64,000 nucleotides of DNA, taken from positions 31,404,501 through 31,468,500 of the forward strand of contig NC_092568.1 of NCBI RefSeq assembly GCF_037975245.1, written 5' to 3'. Shown here one piece after another: positions 32,898 through 45,469 of the stretch. The position numbers and the translations under genes are program-made. The notes under the pieces were generated by a model. It was given only the letters and a program-made list of their open reading frames with translations, was not told the origin of the DNA and made no database searches. Every line of letters begins with the position of its first letter. Position 1 is the stretch's first letter. This DNA is from Apostichopus japonicus. Taxonomy: Eukaryota > Echinodermata > Holothuroidea > Aspidochirotida > Stichopodidae.

Positions 32898-32999
32898 TTT
32901 GATTATCTGATGTACAGGTGCATGATGATGTTTTGCTATATATATTTAAAATGAAGACTGTTAATGGAACCTAACCTTTGTAGGATACTAATAAGCTTC

Positions 33000-33180
33000 T
33001 CAGGAGGAGTAGAGGGAGAAACGGAAAGAGTAGAGTAGAGGAGTGAAGGGGACAGGAGAGGAGAAGAGAGAGAGAGTATATGGCAAACGTGGGAAGGAAG
33101 AAATATGGCCGCGGGATCTAAAAAGAAAAAAAAAAAATGGAAGTGAAACAGAGGGAGAAGGAGAAGGAGAAGTATAATAA
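33000..33180 (+). repeat. Polypurine tract
   Basis: Some 180 bases almost entirely A and G (GGAGGAGTAGAGGGAGAAAC, GAGAAGGAGAAGGAGAAG), able in principle to form triplex DNA. Confidence 0.8.
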
Positions 33181-34497
33181 TCAGGCCTCAGAATTCAGGC
33201 TCTTTACTGGCTAAATGAGAACTTGATTTGACTTAAGTCAGTACTTAGATGTTTAAGCAGTACAGTACTGGTTTCCACTAACTGATTCATCAAATTTTGA
33301 TGGTCATATGAAATGAAATGAAGTAAATGGTTGCATTATCTAGGTTAACTTAGAATTCATGAAAGAAAATGACATGTGCTACACAAAGTTCAACTTAAAG
33401 ATTATTACATGCAGTAATGGCATAGTGCAGGAATCATATGGCAGGCCAAATGTACAAGTCTTATTCATGGCCTTAAATATTTTTTTAATTTTCAAAATGC
33501 TATGCTAAATGGTAAGTTAGTTATGATATATCTAACACAAATGCAAAAGCACATAATTATGAGTGAAAATTTTCAATATTTTACATTTCTAATTTGAAAC
33601 TAACATCAACAATCGAAGCAGCTATGAGATAAAAAAAGCATTAAATTATAAAAAATTTCCTTGATTTATTATGTTATGAAGCAAAAAATTGCTTGTCCAT
33701 GGTGTGTAAACAGTATTTAATATATCATATTATACATAATACAGGTATCTTAACCTTGCTATTGACATGCTTCTATTAATTGTGTTCCCAATTTCATTAA
33801 TAAAATAGCAGTGAGATGTAATTGTTCATTGCAACCATTGTCACATTCCAAGCCCTTTGGTTGACTACGTAAATATAGATCTTTTACGTACCTTGATTCA
33901 AAATTGCAAATTTGATTTAGTTTTATTAAGAGACACCAATTCAAAGGTAAATATGAGCATTGATTGTCTGCTGGTTTCAAGTCATCCATATATACAAACA
34001 GCAGTATACCAGGCAGATTATTTTTATGCAAAACATTTAAATAACTCTTGAAAATTACTCTTTGGTCTGTGAAGATCCATTGTTCCACATTATTGATCTT
34101 CTGAAGGTTGCCATAACAACTAACTGCATACCAGCCTTCCATCAGGAAACGTTTTTTCCTGTTCTCAAAGAGCAGGAAATGTTACAATGTGATTTCTATG
34201 TAAGCAAATATGAAACCATTTTTTAGGTCAGCGGTCGCTCTTACCAATCTCAGATTCAGAGCAGTATGACAGAGGCGGTGCAGCTCACATCAATGTGAAT
34301 TTGTTGAATCGATAAACTCAGCATACACTTACATGAAAGACTTTTCATTCACATATTCTAGTTTCAGTTTTAATGATTTTTTTTTTGCAACCAAAATTAA
34401 ATGGACAAGATTCCTTTGATGATTACAACTTTGAATACTGACAGTTCAGGAATGTTGTTGACTAAATCCAGCAAGGTGATGAGATACAGTTCAGCAT

Positions 34498-34620
34498 CAA
34501 ATAATACTAATAATAATAATAGTAATAATAATATGTGCTATTTATAAAGCGCTTTCCAATAAAATCTCAAAGCGCTGTACAGAAATAAATACCTAAAAGA
34601 TATCAAACAATACAAAAAAA
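34498..34620 (-). mobile_element. Retroelement 3' tail with (AAT)n
   Basis: An (AAT)n run followed on the plus strand by GCTATTTATAAAGCGCTTTC and CAAAGCGCTGTACA. The arrangement is the same as at the 3' end of the LINE at 18.3 kb, so it is probably another minus-oriented LINE or SINE end. Confidence 0.55.
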
Positions 34621-35029
34621 AAATTGCACCAGGTAACTAAAAAAAAACAATACAAAGAATAAAAAGGAATAATTAAAACATAAGAGCAAAATATCAGTTT
34701 ATAGTGTGTCTTGTATCTTCATAGATTTAAAAGAGATCGGTACATGTCCTATTTTATATGCTATTGACACTTAGGGAGGAGATGGAAAGTTTGGCTTCAT
34801 GTTATCATGATTTGAACCCCTTTATATACTCTTCAAAATGACCAGATGGCAGATTGTACAGGATATCATATCTTTAACGTCAAACTTGAAAATCACCAGC
34901 TTACATATATATATATGATCTCTTAACTTCTGCCATGTGTATTGTCATAAAACCCCCTTCATCTACCTGCACTCCTTTCTTGGGATGTGGATACGATGGG
35001 ATGGGCTCTGCATGCAGTTGGGGGGGGGG

Positions 35030-35160
35030 GGGGATACAGGGGAGAAACAGTATATATGCGAGAGCAGAAAACAGCATAGGACGGACAGGATGGCTGCAGC
35101 GAATATAATTAAAATTAACCTTGTAAGTAAGGGGAAGAGGCATGGGTGGAGGAGGGGGGT
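35030..35160. repeat. G-rich tracts
   Basis: A run of about 12 G near 35022 and a GGAGGAGGGGGG stretch near 35150. No other signal. Confidence 0.5.
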
Positions 35161-35639
35161 TTGAAGTTGACTCAGAAAAATATTAGAGTACTAGAACTAA
35201 TCCCATCTATCTGGTCATCTCTGCATGTACTGTATCGTAAAGTTATCCATTGTACTTTTAATGCTTCATTTGCTTTATGTTGTAAGTTTGTGTCACCCTG
35301 ACCAAGTCCACGTGTTAACTCCTTATCTGGATTTAAAAGCTCTCAGTCTAACCAAATAATTCTATGGTTACAGCTATTCGACAGCTCCAAATCACCACAG
35401 TATTTACAACACTTTTCCTCCTGTACAGAACATACATAACAATTCCCACAAACTGAATGTACTAATATTTCATATAAATTTTCATGTGCAAGAGATTTTA
35501 ATGCCCATTTGGCATTCTTCATGGACAATTTCAGTGAAACAAAACAAGGTGTCATATTCTCAGATGATACCATATATATTTCCTTTAATGGCCGAGTATG
35601 GTAATGATAGATTCATAACAAAAATGTAGTAGCTCAAAG

Positions 35640-35906
35640 AGAAGCTCTACAGAGAGAAAGAGAGCGTCGGTCCTCTCATCGGCCGACTCGTAGTTTCAAA
35701 GCTTGAGCTTGCCGACTTACGAATCTGTGAGATATTCCGCTCTCCTAAGAGATGGCAAACCAGCTGCCTGGGCAAACAGACCAGCTTCATCTAAAATGAT
35801 CCATGTGGCAAGAGGCCGGCCTACAGTATCGTTTTGACCTTCAGAGGCAGACATATTGCAGTATTGGAGTGTTCTCTACGGTACAACGCTGTAAAGAAAG
35901 AACGGA
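35640..35906 (+). other. CG-richer block ending in a strong splice donor, possible non-coding first exon
   Basis: Contains CATCGGCCGACTCG and GGCCGGCC, richer in GC than the surroundings, and ends ACGGA|GTAAGT, a near-consensus donor. Three ATGs start short frames. It may be a 5' UTR exon of a plus-strand gene, but there is no direct evidence. Confidence 0.25.
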
Positions 35907-36492
35907 GTAAGTTGAGACTGTTTAACAGAAGCGGCTGTGAAACCTTCTTGTGTGGAGACTGGTGCTGGTTTCAAATATAGGGATGCAGTGTTTCACGACG
36001 GCCATGAGTTACGGAGGTCTAAACAAAATCAGCATATCTAGGCGATAGCTGAGAAGGTGTCCTTGTGGGAGAGTTCTTCACAGAAATTTATTTATGTTAT
36101 TTGATCAAAATAGCATAATCACACCTATACTGAAAATTTTAGCCAGGTGAAGAGAGAAGAATGATGTCGATTATTAATGAAGGAATGTTTTGTTAGCCTT
36201 CTGTAGTCTTCCTCAATTATCATCTACAAAAATTGATGTAAAAAATATGGTTTATTAGAAATCATTGATTGACGTACAGTACGTGACACAAGAGAAAAGG
36301 AAAAACCTGATAATTTTTGGCAATTTTTTACGATACGGTGAGTTCTTTAATGAGTTTTTGTATTGACTGTGCTTACCTGTACAACCTTGTCAGTGAGGAC
36401 TCAGTTGATGTGAGAATCTAACATTGAACTCTTCCAGAACCTTGAATTAATTGAAAGTACAGTGCTGCTCATAACCATGTACAACCTTGAAA

Positions 36493-36513
36493 TTTTTTTT
36501 TTTTTTTTTTTTT
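36493..36513. repeat. T homopolymer
   Basis: About 21 consecutive T. Confidence 0.9.
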
Positions 36514-37116
36514 CTGAGAACAGCAATTTTCTTCACTGACAGTATTTGTAGTTATCTCTTATCTTATGCCTTAAATGCAGTGCAGTGAACATTGGAGGGA
36601 TATCTCGAGCGTCTCATAACCCTCAAGGCCTGAAGGTATATATACGCTGGACTCAATTTAATCGCAGAGCCTTTCTGAAGACAAAAACGTGTAATTGCCG
36701 CTCTCTCTCTCTCCCGTTTCCTCATCGGCAGGAGAGTTGGCTGTTTTTGACCTTAAAACAAAAGGTGTGTACATTTTGATATTGATTACAGAGTGGCTGA
36801 GCCAGAGAAATGTTTTCAGCTAATGAGATTAAAATCCTTAAAAGCAACTTTAAAAGGCAGTGTGAGATTTACTGCGATAATTTATAGAGGTATCCTGTAT
36901 GCGTACACATGTACGTGGGCAGACGGGTGCGGGAATGTGCTAATAATTTAGGCACTAATCTGCATTGCATTTCGGGAGCTTTTGAGCCTTGCTGTAGTAC
37001 TAAGTTTAATAATACTGATTGTTGGCTGTGTGAAATATACTCTATAAAGTTAAGAATTACTTGGTTTTAGAATTAAAAATAACAAGGCAAACTTGAACTA
37101 AGCGTGCAACATGATG

Positions 37117-37888
37117 AGTATGGGTACAAGTAGAATTACCCTTGAGTACAAGTAGACTTCTACTTGAGTACAGGTAGACTTGTACTTGAGTGCAAGTAGA
37201 CTTCTACTTGAGTACAAGTAGACTTCTACTTGAGTGCAAGTAGACTTCTACTTGAGTACAAGTAGACTTCTACTTGAGTTCAAGTAGAATTACCCTTGAG
37301 TTCAAGAAGACTTCTACTTGAGTACAAGTAGACTTCTACTTGAGTACAAGTAGACTTCTACTTGAGTGCAAGTAGACTTTTACTTGAGTACAAGTAGACT
37401 TCTACTTGAGTACAAGTAGAATTACCCTTGAGTACAAGAAGACTTCTACTTGAGTACAAGTAGACTTCTACTTGAGTACAAGTAGAATTACCCTTGAGTA
37501 CAAGAAGACTTCTACTTGAGTGCAAGTAGACTTCTACTTGAGTGCAAGTAGACTTCTACTTGAGTGCAAGTAGACTTCTACTTGAGTACAAGTAGACTTC
37601 TACTTGAGTACATGTAGAATTACCCTTGAGTACAAGAAGACTTCTACTTGAGTACAAGTAGACTCCTACTTGAGTACAAGTAGACTTCTACTTGAGTACA
37701 AGTAGAATTACCCTTGAGTACAAGAAGACTTCTACTTGAGTACAAGTAGACTTCTACTTGAGTGCAAGTAGACTTCTATTTGAGTAAAAGTAGACTTCCG
37801 CTTGCATGAGTACAAGTAGACTCCCCTTGAGTACAATAAGACTTCCCTTAGTGTACAAGTAGAATTCACCTTGAGTGCAGGTAGACTT
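37117..37888. repeat. 22-bp hairpin minisatellite, about 35 copies
   Basis: The unit CTTGAGTACAAGTAGACTTC plus TA repeats. Every unit contains TCTACTTG-AGTA-CAAGTAGA, a perfect 8-base inverted repeat around a 4-base loop. A variant unit with GAATTACC recurs irregularly (about 37133, 37286, 37420, 37485, 37615, 37705), giving a higher-order pattern. Divergent at both ends. Confidence 0.95.
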
Positions 37889-37889
37889 A

Positions 37890-40800
37890 AAAAAGGCCTA
37901 GAGACTAGAAGGAAAAGTTCTACAAATTCTGGGGGCGGGTATGAATACTGGCAAGTGAAATGTTAGAATACATTAGAAAGAGTAGGGACTCGCTACAAGT
38001 ATGTGAGGAGGTAATTTATTGCCCTCCTATGTTACCAATCTCTACTCTTCTGTTGCAACTTTGTAATGTTTGAATATCTATGTACATACCAAGCCCAGAC
38101 TGACCTATTTCCTTGAACCTCTTGGGAAGAATTACCACCAAATACAGGTGTGTACAAATTAGAATGAAACGATTATTCAGATTGTAAGTATATTTTAATT
38201 AGCATAATATTCTTCAGGCTACAGTCATCCTTCTTTTACAACTTTTTTCTTCTTCTTAATACTACCAAAAATTTGGTCTGCCCAATTACAAAAATTTCAA
38301 AATGTATCTAGCAGACTATAGATTCATCTTGTGAAGATGAACTTCATTTTGGTATAAATTGCCATTTAAAGTCATAAGTTACTTGAAGTTGAATATTTTC
38401 AGCACTTTTAATCCATTCCATCTTGTTTCTAAGACACCATTTTATAAATTTATATCACTATATAAATTTGGTAAATAATAATAATTTTATATTATTCATT
38501 AATTTGCCAGATTTTCAATTCATCAAGGTTATCAGTATATAGCCATGTACTTCAGCCCATACAGTATTAATACATACAGTACTGTCTAAGAAACATTTAG
38601 TATTCAAGTTATCATAATGTTGAGTAGTGTGAAAGGCTCTCTCTTATTGAACACACCATTAGTTACTGTGTTAAAACCTACTCTACATTTTTGTAGAGCA
38701 ATAAGAACATTTCAATTTGTATGTCATTTTGCACAGCATTTTCCCATGCAAATACCTGAGAAATTATTCCCTGACTGTACTATAAATTGTCTTTGCCTGT
38801 TAACAGTAAACGTGGACCATGTAATATATACATAGAGACATATATATCTATATCTATATATATATGTGTATATATATATATATATATACTGTACAGTTTA
38901 TATGTTGCACAGTCGATTACCTTCTTCTTGTTGCTACACTATACTCATTGACACACATATTAACCTACAGGATACTGTCTGTACAGTGAGTCATCATAGC
39001 CTATGGTTCAATTCATCCGATCCTCTGGGATTAAACCCAGTTTTATTTTAAACATTAACCTCAGAGCAGTCTTTCCCTTTGCGTATACTATTGAGCTACG
39101 AGGACAGAACGATTTGTAGATCAACGTATCTCCGACCATTTGTTTGGCTCAACGGTGCCTAAGCAAACTAACGGATGGAACTGTACATGAGTGTATATAT
39201 AGACGCTTAATTACGAGTGTGATGATTGGCGACAGTTAAATGGCCTCCGATGTATTTTATGTAAACAGTTACAAGTATTTTACCAGTTTATGCTAGATTT
39301 GTGTCTCACTTTAAAACAATCTTGACATTGATTTTGTGAAATATTCGATGCAACGAGACAGGGAATAAAATTATGCGGTTTAATATTATGGTTTGTCAAG
39401 ACGATTGTTATTTCAAATATTGACAAACATATGTAAAAACAAATAGCAATGATATGTGATTTGCTTTTAAAAGTTATTAATACAAATAATGATTTTAAAA
39501 TTGTTTTGAATAATAAAATGAAATCTTAAATTACTTTAATGGCTAAGTTAATTGTAACTTAAATTTGATAAATAATGTGTGTACATTGCTTTAAGGGGAG
39601 AAGAAGGAGGAGGAGGCTGTAATCTCATGTTAATTATTTAGTTGGTTTGTAAAAAGCGAATGGAACAATTGACAAATCAAGTGCTACCTAACAAGCTACT
39701 TTAAAGTTGTTGTTAGTGACTTTTTGAAGAATGTGCAGTCTTAGGACGATTCCTAAAGTGAGCAATTAGTAGGCATATCTACTCAAATCTTCTCAATGCT
39801 TTCCAACTTTTTTTGAAAAATTTCCTCCATATTTTTTATTTGTAAAGGCATATCTCCTCTTGTATTAACTGTTTTTCACCACATATGGGACTAATTTGCA
39901 TTGCTAAGTGCCTACTGTATATATGTATACAAGTATGTTATGTACTCCATTGTTTCTTTCAATCAAAAGTACACAATTTGCCAATTAATTTTAAAAGCTT
40001 CATTTCCCATTTTAGGCCTTTTGTTTGTCTCATATTCTTTGCAAGTCTACAGGTCCAAACATTTCAAACTTCTCCCTTGAAACCTAAATTCTGTAAATCG
40101 CAATTACTTGAAAGTGCAAACACAGACAAAAAGGATAGAAAAATGTCAATAGGTACCCCATAGGGGTGAATTGTATGAATATTTCTCTACAGTTGGCTGC
40201 ATTCTAAATGAGTTGTGCACTTTTCATTTATAAAAAAAAAGGATGGTTATTGTGGGTGGATTTTAAGTAAAATGAAATTCAGAACTCAAAGTACATGTAT
40301 ACAAACATGCAAACAATAAATTATTTGCTACAATGTATTTGCAAACCAGAATCACTCGTTAGTTGCTTGAACATGGTTCTTTAAGAGGCGGTGGTGTGCT
40401 AAATTCGGGAAGGGTGGGGGGGGAGGGGTGCATAGCCACTATGTTTAGCATTAGTTGGAGGTAGGATTTTCAGTCAGGGAAGTTATTACATTAAATCTGT
40501 CAGGAAGATGTAGATCGCTCCTTGGGTCACAGGAGAGCCTACCATAAAGACCTCATTCCCCTACCAAACTCAGTTGGGAGAATTTTCAATTGTCCATCCC
40601 TCTCGCCCCCCCCCCCCCACCCAAACACACACAGTTTGAAAGCCTTTTCATGTCATTGCTAAGAGGTTTGCTTTCTTCCCAGAGTCATCTTTGCCTCAAT
40701 AACAAATAAAAGTAATGCCTAGATCAGTGCACCATTAAACAATGACAAGTATACTAAGGTTTTAAAGCTTAGCCGCTAGGAAAGTATGGTAGGCTACAGA

Positions 40801-43370
40801 ACTAAGGTTAAGTCTGGGTTACGACTGTTAATGAAGTATGTTTGGAGATCTGAACAACAGACATTCTTGATTTATAAAGCATATTTCTGTGGTGACACAA
40901 ATGAACAAAGTATGTTTGGTCAAGTTTATCAGAACCAATATTAGTGCCTCACAACCAATAGTTCTCCAAGAGTGAACAGGTAGCGGTTTTAGCACTCTAC
41001 ACCCATGGCAACCGTGGTCACTTCTATCTTGTAGGCTTGACTTGTTGTCATGCAAGTCTGTAAATAGTCATGTCATGTACTCATGTGACTAGATACATTG
41101 TGAAGAGATACTCAGTACTCTTCCTATGCAACCAGGTGCATGTAATTGATTGTTCTTTCTTAGTAAGAATTTGAAATATAACAAAGGTTCTCATTTCCTG
41201 GGTTAAACTTGAAATAGTTTTATGGATATAAGATGATGGTCATGCAGAGAGAGCAATATATAACAAGGATTGGTTTCGTCCAAGGTATGCCCTGAATGTT
41301 TGCATCACCAGAGGAAATCACATACACCACTGAATACTATTGTTAATATTAAAATCATTTTAAGTTTTATAGATTGATGAAAGTCACCCTTTCCCCTCCC
41401 TCTAAAATCATGGATAACATTGACATCTAACAGTCTTATTATAAAGGATCATCAGTAATTAATATCACTATTGAAAAATTAAAGCTCTGTGGGCAGCATT
41501 TGCCATGGTGACATTACTGACATTTCCAAACTTGTGTTGTGTCAAGTAAGAAATGACATTTATTAGGCTATCTTTCCAAGCTTATAAGTTACTGACAGAT
41601 TAATCTCCATCTCCCCTTCTTAAGTACTCTCTCATTGCGACTTCAAAAACCAAAGTTGCAGGGTCAGTGATAACTTGCAGCTGGGGGAGGGGATGAGTGG
41701 AGGGCAGGATGCTGATAAGTTTCAAAGGCAGTTTCAACACCACTGAGGATTTGTTTGACACCTTGTCCCCAAACCTCAAAACCGTTTGATGCGATCCATG
41801 AGTTCACTCTGGCTTGACAACTGATCTATACAGCCGCCCACTATTATATTTTACATGATATTTCAATAGCTGCTCAAGATTATGCATTTGCAAATTGGAA
41901 AATGTCAATTTTTTGTCTTGAAAATTATTAAAACTATTGAAATTTGCCTAGATGTCCTCTTTAGATTTCAATTTTTATTATTGTTATTATTACTACTACA
42001 GTATTATTATAAAGAATGTTTCTGAAATATTGAATATATGACTAGATAACTGGTGCCACAAAGTGGTTTTTATAAAGGAGCCATCTCAACCAGCACTTAT
42101 ATATATTTTTATGTATATTTTGTTAACAAGAAACTCCCATCAATCTCTCCATAAAAAATTAATTTTGTATTTATTAAATCCTGTTTATCATGTCGATGTC
42201 ATTCGACACGTACGATTATGTTTCCTCAGTCACTCAGATTCAGTCCATTCCAAAGAAGAGAAGAAGAATAAATAAACAGCCCTAATGAACTGTTAAATGA
42301 ACGTCAATGGCTGCGGGGATAATTAAAAGCTTGTTTGGAAGGAATCTATTAAGTACGCTACTTTCTATAGAAATCCTCTGATTGATGGTACAGTAAGATC
42401 GATTGTTGCTAAAACTCATGATTCATTCATTTGCTCTAATTATTGTCAATGTGCATGTTATTAGCGGGAAGGATAACTTTTGTTCCACAAAGTGATGAGG
42501 TTGGTCAAAAAATTACCAAGCCTTCTAAATGGAAAAAAAAATTAGAAAAAAAAAAAATTAGAGAAACATCAACAAATTTCTATCACTGATTCACTATATT
42601 CTTGTTATTAGTTTTTGCTTTGATGGATCTGTAGGTGTATTGTTAACTTGTTGCCGTAGTTGTGCATTAACGCAACGGGTTATAAATAGAAGGCGAGTGT
42701 ATGAATGAATAAGGTGGAATCGCTATAATCATAATGGACTATTAGAGGTGATTGATTAGACAGTTTATACGATATTGGTATGATTAATGTTGACATGATG
42801 GTAAGCATGCCTTCAGAGTCAAAAGCATGATGGTTGTTGTACATGTCGTTATTTGCTTTTCCTGAATTTATTTGTTCCTTGAAGCATTGCAGGTTCAGTT
42901 TATTAATATGTGATCTTTGCAGTGGACAAATAGCAATTTTGCAGGTACAGGACATCTGCCTTGAGTTTATGTTGCTAAGGGACAACAAGTCACTATAGTT
43001 ACCCAAAGATGCTAGATATGCTAAAGTGGTCATAGTTCTTTGAAACATAATATTTGAGAATCCCTTTGGGCTGTTTTTAGAATGTTTTCTCCATGATGTT
43101 CATAATGCTTGGAGTTTATTGTAGCATTCCAATTTTGGTAATATTTGAACAAACGGTCGTTCTATAAATTTGCAAGGGAACCTTTGTATATTTGGCAGTG
43201 TAAATTACATTAAAAAACAAGTAATTTAGGCAGATCCAAATATTTTTTATAAGCAAATTGTTATTATGAGTAGCTATCCCATGGATACTTTTCTAAAATA
43301 GTATTTGTGCCCAGGATTTGGAATTTCAAGTTCGGTTGGATATTTGCTGGATTCATCCAAAAATTCAAAA
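37890..43370. other. No gene recognised
   Basis: AT-rich, with polyG/polyC runs near 40410 and 40605. The only open frames are short and lack motifs. Confidence 0.5.
38850..38890. repeat. (TA)n tract
   Basis: TATATCTATATATATATGTG followed by further TA repeats. Confidence 0.85.
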
Positions 43371-43379
43371 ATCCAAAAA

Positions 43380-43555
43380 TAAGGTCCCCGGTTCGAGTCA
43401 CTCCCAGATTAATGTATGTCTTCCAGTTACAGAGTTGTTGACAATTAACAATTCATAATCATGGACGTTAAATATGAATGTAAGAGACTGACTTCGGTCA
43501 GCTTGCGGCTTTGATAAGCCAATGATGAGGATCTAATATACATACATACATACAT
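43380..43555 (+). mobile_element. SINE family A, 5'-truncated copy
   Basis: Begins inside the tRNA-like head at AAGGTCCCCGGTTCGAGTCA and follows the 9.6-kb copy, with a deletion of the GCGAGTTCCTGCTTGCAGG part before the (ATAC)n tail. Confidence 0.9.
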
Positions 43556-43639
43556 TCTGGCAGTCATTCCTGCCAGATTTACTGTTGGAGTTTGGAAATT
43601 AACTAATCCAACAATTTCTTTAGGGTAGAGAGTGGTAGG

Positions 43640-43670
43640 TGATGGGAGAAGGGTGGGGGGGGGGGTGGTT
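43640..43670 (+). repeat. G-rich tract
   Basis: GGGAGAAGGGTGGGGGGGGG, a G-quadruplex candidate lying between two SINEs. Confidence 0.65.
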
Positions 43671-43714
43671 GTTCTTGGTGGTTGTGTGAATGAAAAAGTC
43701 CATATATGTAATTA

Positions 43715-43943
43715 TGTATGTGCATGTATGAATTTAGATCCTGGATCCAGGAACTTGCGAAGAAGCCTCTTTGGCTTAGCCACAAGCCAACCGAAGTCAG
43801 TCTCTTAGATTCATATTTAACGTCCATGATTATGATTTGTCAACAACTCTGTAACTGGATGACATACATTAATCTTGGAGTGACTCGAACCGGGGACATT
43901 ACGATTGGAAGGCAGCGGCATTATACCACTGAGCTAACACTCC
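43715..43943 (-). mobile_element. SINE family A, near full-length copy, inverted to its neighbour
   Basis: On the minus strand the head reads GGAGTGTTAGCTCAGTGG ... CTGCCTTCCAATCG ... CCGGTTCGAGTCACTCC; the GCTGCCTTCCAA part equals the tRNA-Gly(UCC) anticodon arm. The body and TGACTTCGGT motif match the other copies. The tail shows as TGTATGTGCATGTATG on the plus strand. Confidence 0.9.
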
Positions 43944-44159
43944 AACACTAAAACGCATATATGCTTGCCTTTCTACTCATGAATGATATTCAGTGGGTGA
44001 AGTTTAACAAAAAGATCTTCTTTTGTATGACTTTGCAGAAGGAATTTAACTATATTATTACAACCTACTGCTTACAAGGCTACAGTGTAGAACACACAAA
44101 TATAGTCTGACATTCCTTACCTACGGCATATCAACCAACAAGTCATTTCATGACTCCTT

Positions 44160-44350
44160 CCAAGTTACATATATGGCATCATCAGAAACAGAGACCTGAC
44201 TGGGAAATTATAAAAACAATTTTAAAAGAAGGAAAGAAATTATTGGTGAGAGCAGGATTCGAATCAGTGACATTATATGAATGCATATATGTCCTGGCTC
44301 TAAATTAGGCAGACCTTTAAAGACCAGACCAGACTTTAAAGAACTTATCG
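44160..44350 (-). mobile_element. Second tRNA-derived SINE family (B), diverged
   Basis: On the minus strand GTCACTGATTCGAATCCTGC carries a B box, followed by CTCACCAATAATTTCTTTCC. The tRNA-like sequence at 54.7 kb has the parallel GTCACTGAGTTTGAATCCCA and then AAATAAATTCTTTGCTC, so both seem to be one family. Confidence 0.5.
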
Positions 44351-44480
44351 TTGCTGCCATGCGATACAGGTAGTTTCAACCAGAAACAGTAACCATGGAA
44401 ATGAAAGTTTCATTCAGCATGTGTGCGCTCATTATACACGTACACTAAAGCTTGCTCCTTCTGGTATCTCATCTTTAGTT

Positions 44481-44482
<2 letters not shown>

Positions 44483-44513
<31 letters not shown>
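44483..44513. repeat. (TA)n microsatellite
   Basis: About fifteen TA units. Confidence 0.9.
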
Positions 44514-44516
<3 letters not shown>

Positions 44517-44884
44517 ACCTTGCAGATATCAGATTTTTCCAGTTGAGTCTCGTAACACATGAATGAGTGATTTTTAACACCCGGTGTTTATCTACTACTG
44601 CGTGATGAAATGTTCATTGACAGCAGAGAGATGTAATGTTTGGTGTTCAGCTCTTTGTGTTTGACTTTGTCATGAGAAAAACTCATTGATTAGGATTGTT
44701 AAACGAGATATGAAAGTTTCCTTTTTTTCGTAATTTTCTCGTCTCTCAAAAAGCACCTGTTCATTATAAAAGAGGAAATACAAAGACACAGCTGAGCAAA
44801 CCTAATAAATGTTATAGATTTTCTGACTGAGGCCTGTTTTGTCACTTCTGGCTGCTTTGCCAATGTTATCTTCCTGCCTCGCAG

Positions 44885-45000
44885 GGGTTGTCAGAAATTC
44901 TTTCGATCTGGATCTTAAATTGACCGAAGGAAAAGCAGAAAAGAACATCAAGATTCATCGTCAAGAAGGAGAGGAGTCATCTCTGCGTTTCATCCCCGAT
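44885..45000 (+). CDS. Candidate internal coding exon of an unknown gene
   Basis: Acceptor TTATCTTCCTGCCTCGCAG (pyrimidine-rich) and donor GAT|GTAAGA enclose 116 bases that are open: two bases of a split codon and then 38 codons, VVRNSFDLDLKLTEGKAEKN followed by IKIHRQEGEESSLRFIPD. Charged and soluble in character, with balanced codon use unlike the AT-rich surroundings. I do not recognise the protein. A weak likeness to the strand region before BRICHOS domains (FDLDLKLTEG... IKI) is a guess. If real, a plus-strand gene spans this region; I found no partner exons. Confidence 0.4.
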
Positions 45001-45363
45001 GTAAGAAATGTCAAGGGTATTGACAGCAGTGTTCAAAACCAAAAAATCTTTACAATTTGATGAGATACCAGGGGAGATGGAGTCTCAAAGACGGTGTTGA
45101 TTTTGGCCTCATGTCGATGGGAGAAGTAAAACCCGAAAGGTCAATGAGCAGCACTGGCAGTATATATGAAAATCATTTCCACCGCTTGTTACGATACGAG
45201 AAGTGACAAACATGCACAGATTTTACCGCAATTTTTATCCAGAAGTAATTGTGTAATCTAGCAAAAATTCAACTTACCAATATTTCGGTAGACTTTCAGC
45301 TGTTCTGGTAAGAGCTATGACGAATTAGCGCAATTTTTTATTTTGGTGCTCTTAGTATGTACT

Positions 45364-45460
45364 GTAATAATAATAATAATAATAATAATAATTAATGCAA
45401 ATTTATATAGCGCCAATATCCAGAGGAAAACCAATGCTCAGTGGCGCTAGTGCTTAGGGA
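45364..45460 (-). mobile_element. Retroelement 3' tail with (AAT)n
   Basis: An (AAT)n run, then AATTTATATAGCGCCAATAT and GTGGCGCTAGTGCTTAGG. Same layout as the LINE tails at 18.3 and 34.5 kb. Confidence 0.5.
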
Positions 45461-45469
45461 GGGCAGTCA

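Larger units (their letters stand above)
30915..34490. other. No gene recognised
   Basis: Besides the 32.8-kb repeat fragment and the polypurine tract, ordinary AT-rich sequence. The minus-strand frame at 33759-34142 has a chance YMDD but no reverse transcriptase context. Confidence 0.5.

Noticed and set aside
33759-34142. 127-codon minus frame containing YMDD, as in reverse transcriptases
   Set aside because: None of the other reverse transcriptase blocks flank it, spacing is wrong and no element boundaries are present; a chance motif.
36585-36645. Possible exon after TTATGCCTTAAATGCAG
   Set aside because: An acceptor-like site and a GTATAT donor enclose only about 54 bases, with no homology and a phase that does not join the 44.9-kb exon.
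37117-37888. Possible CRISPR-like array
   Set aside because: Units are contiguous 22-bp repeats without unique spacers, in an animal genome; this is a minisatellite. The same holds for 54845-56290.
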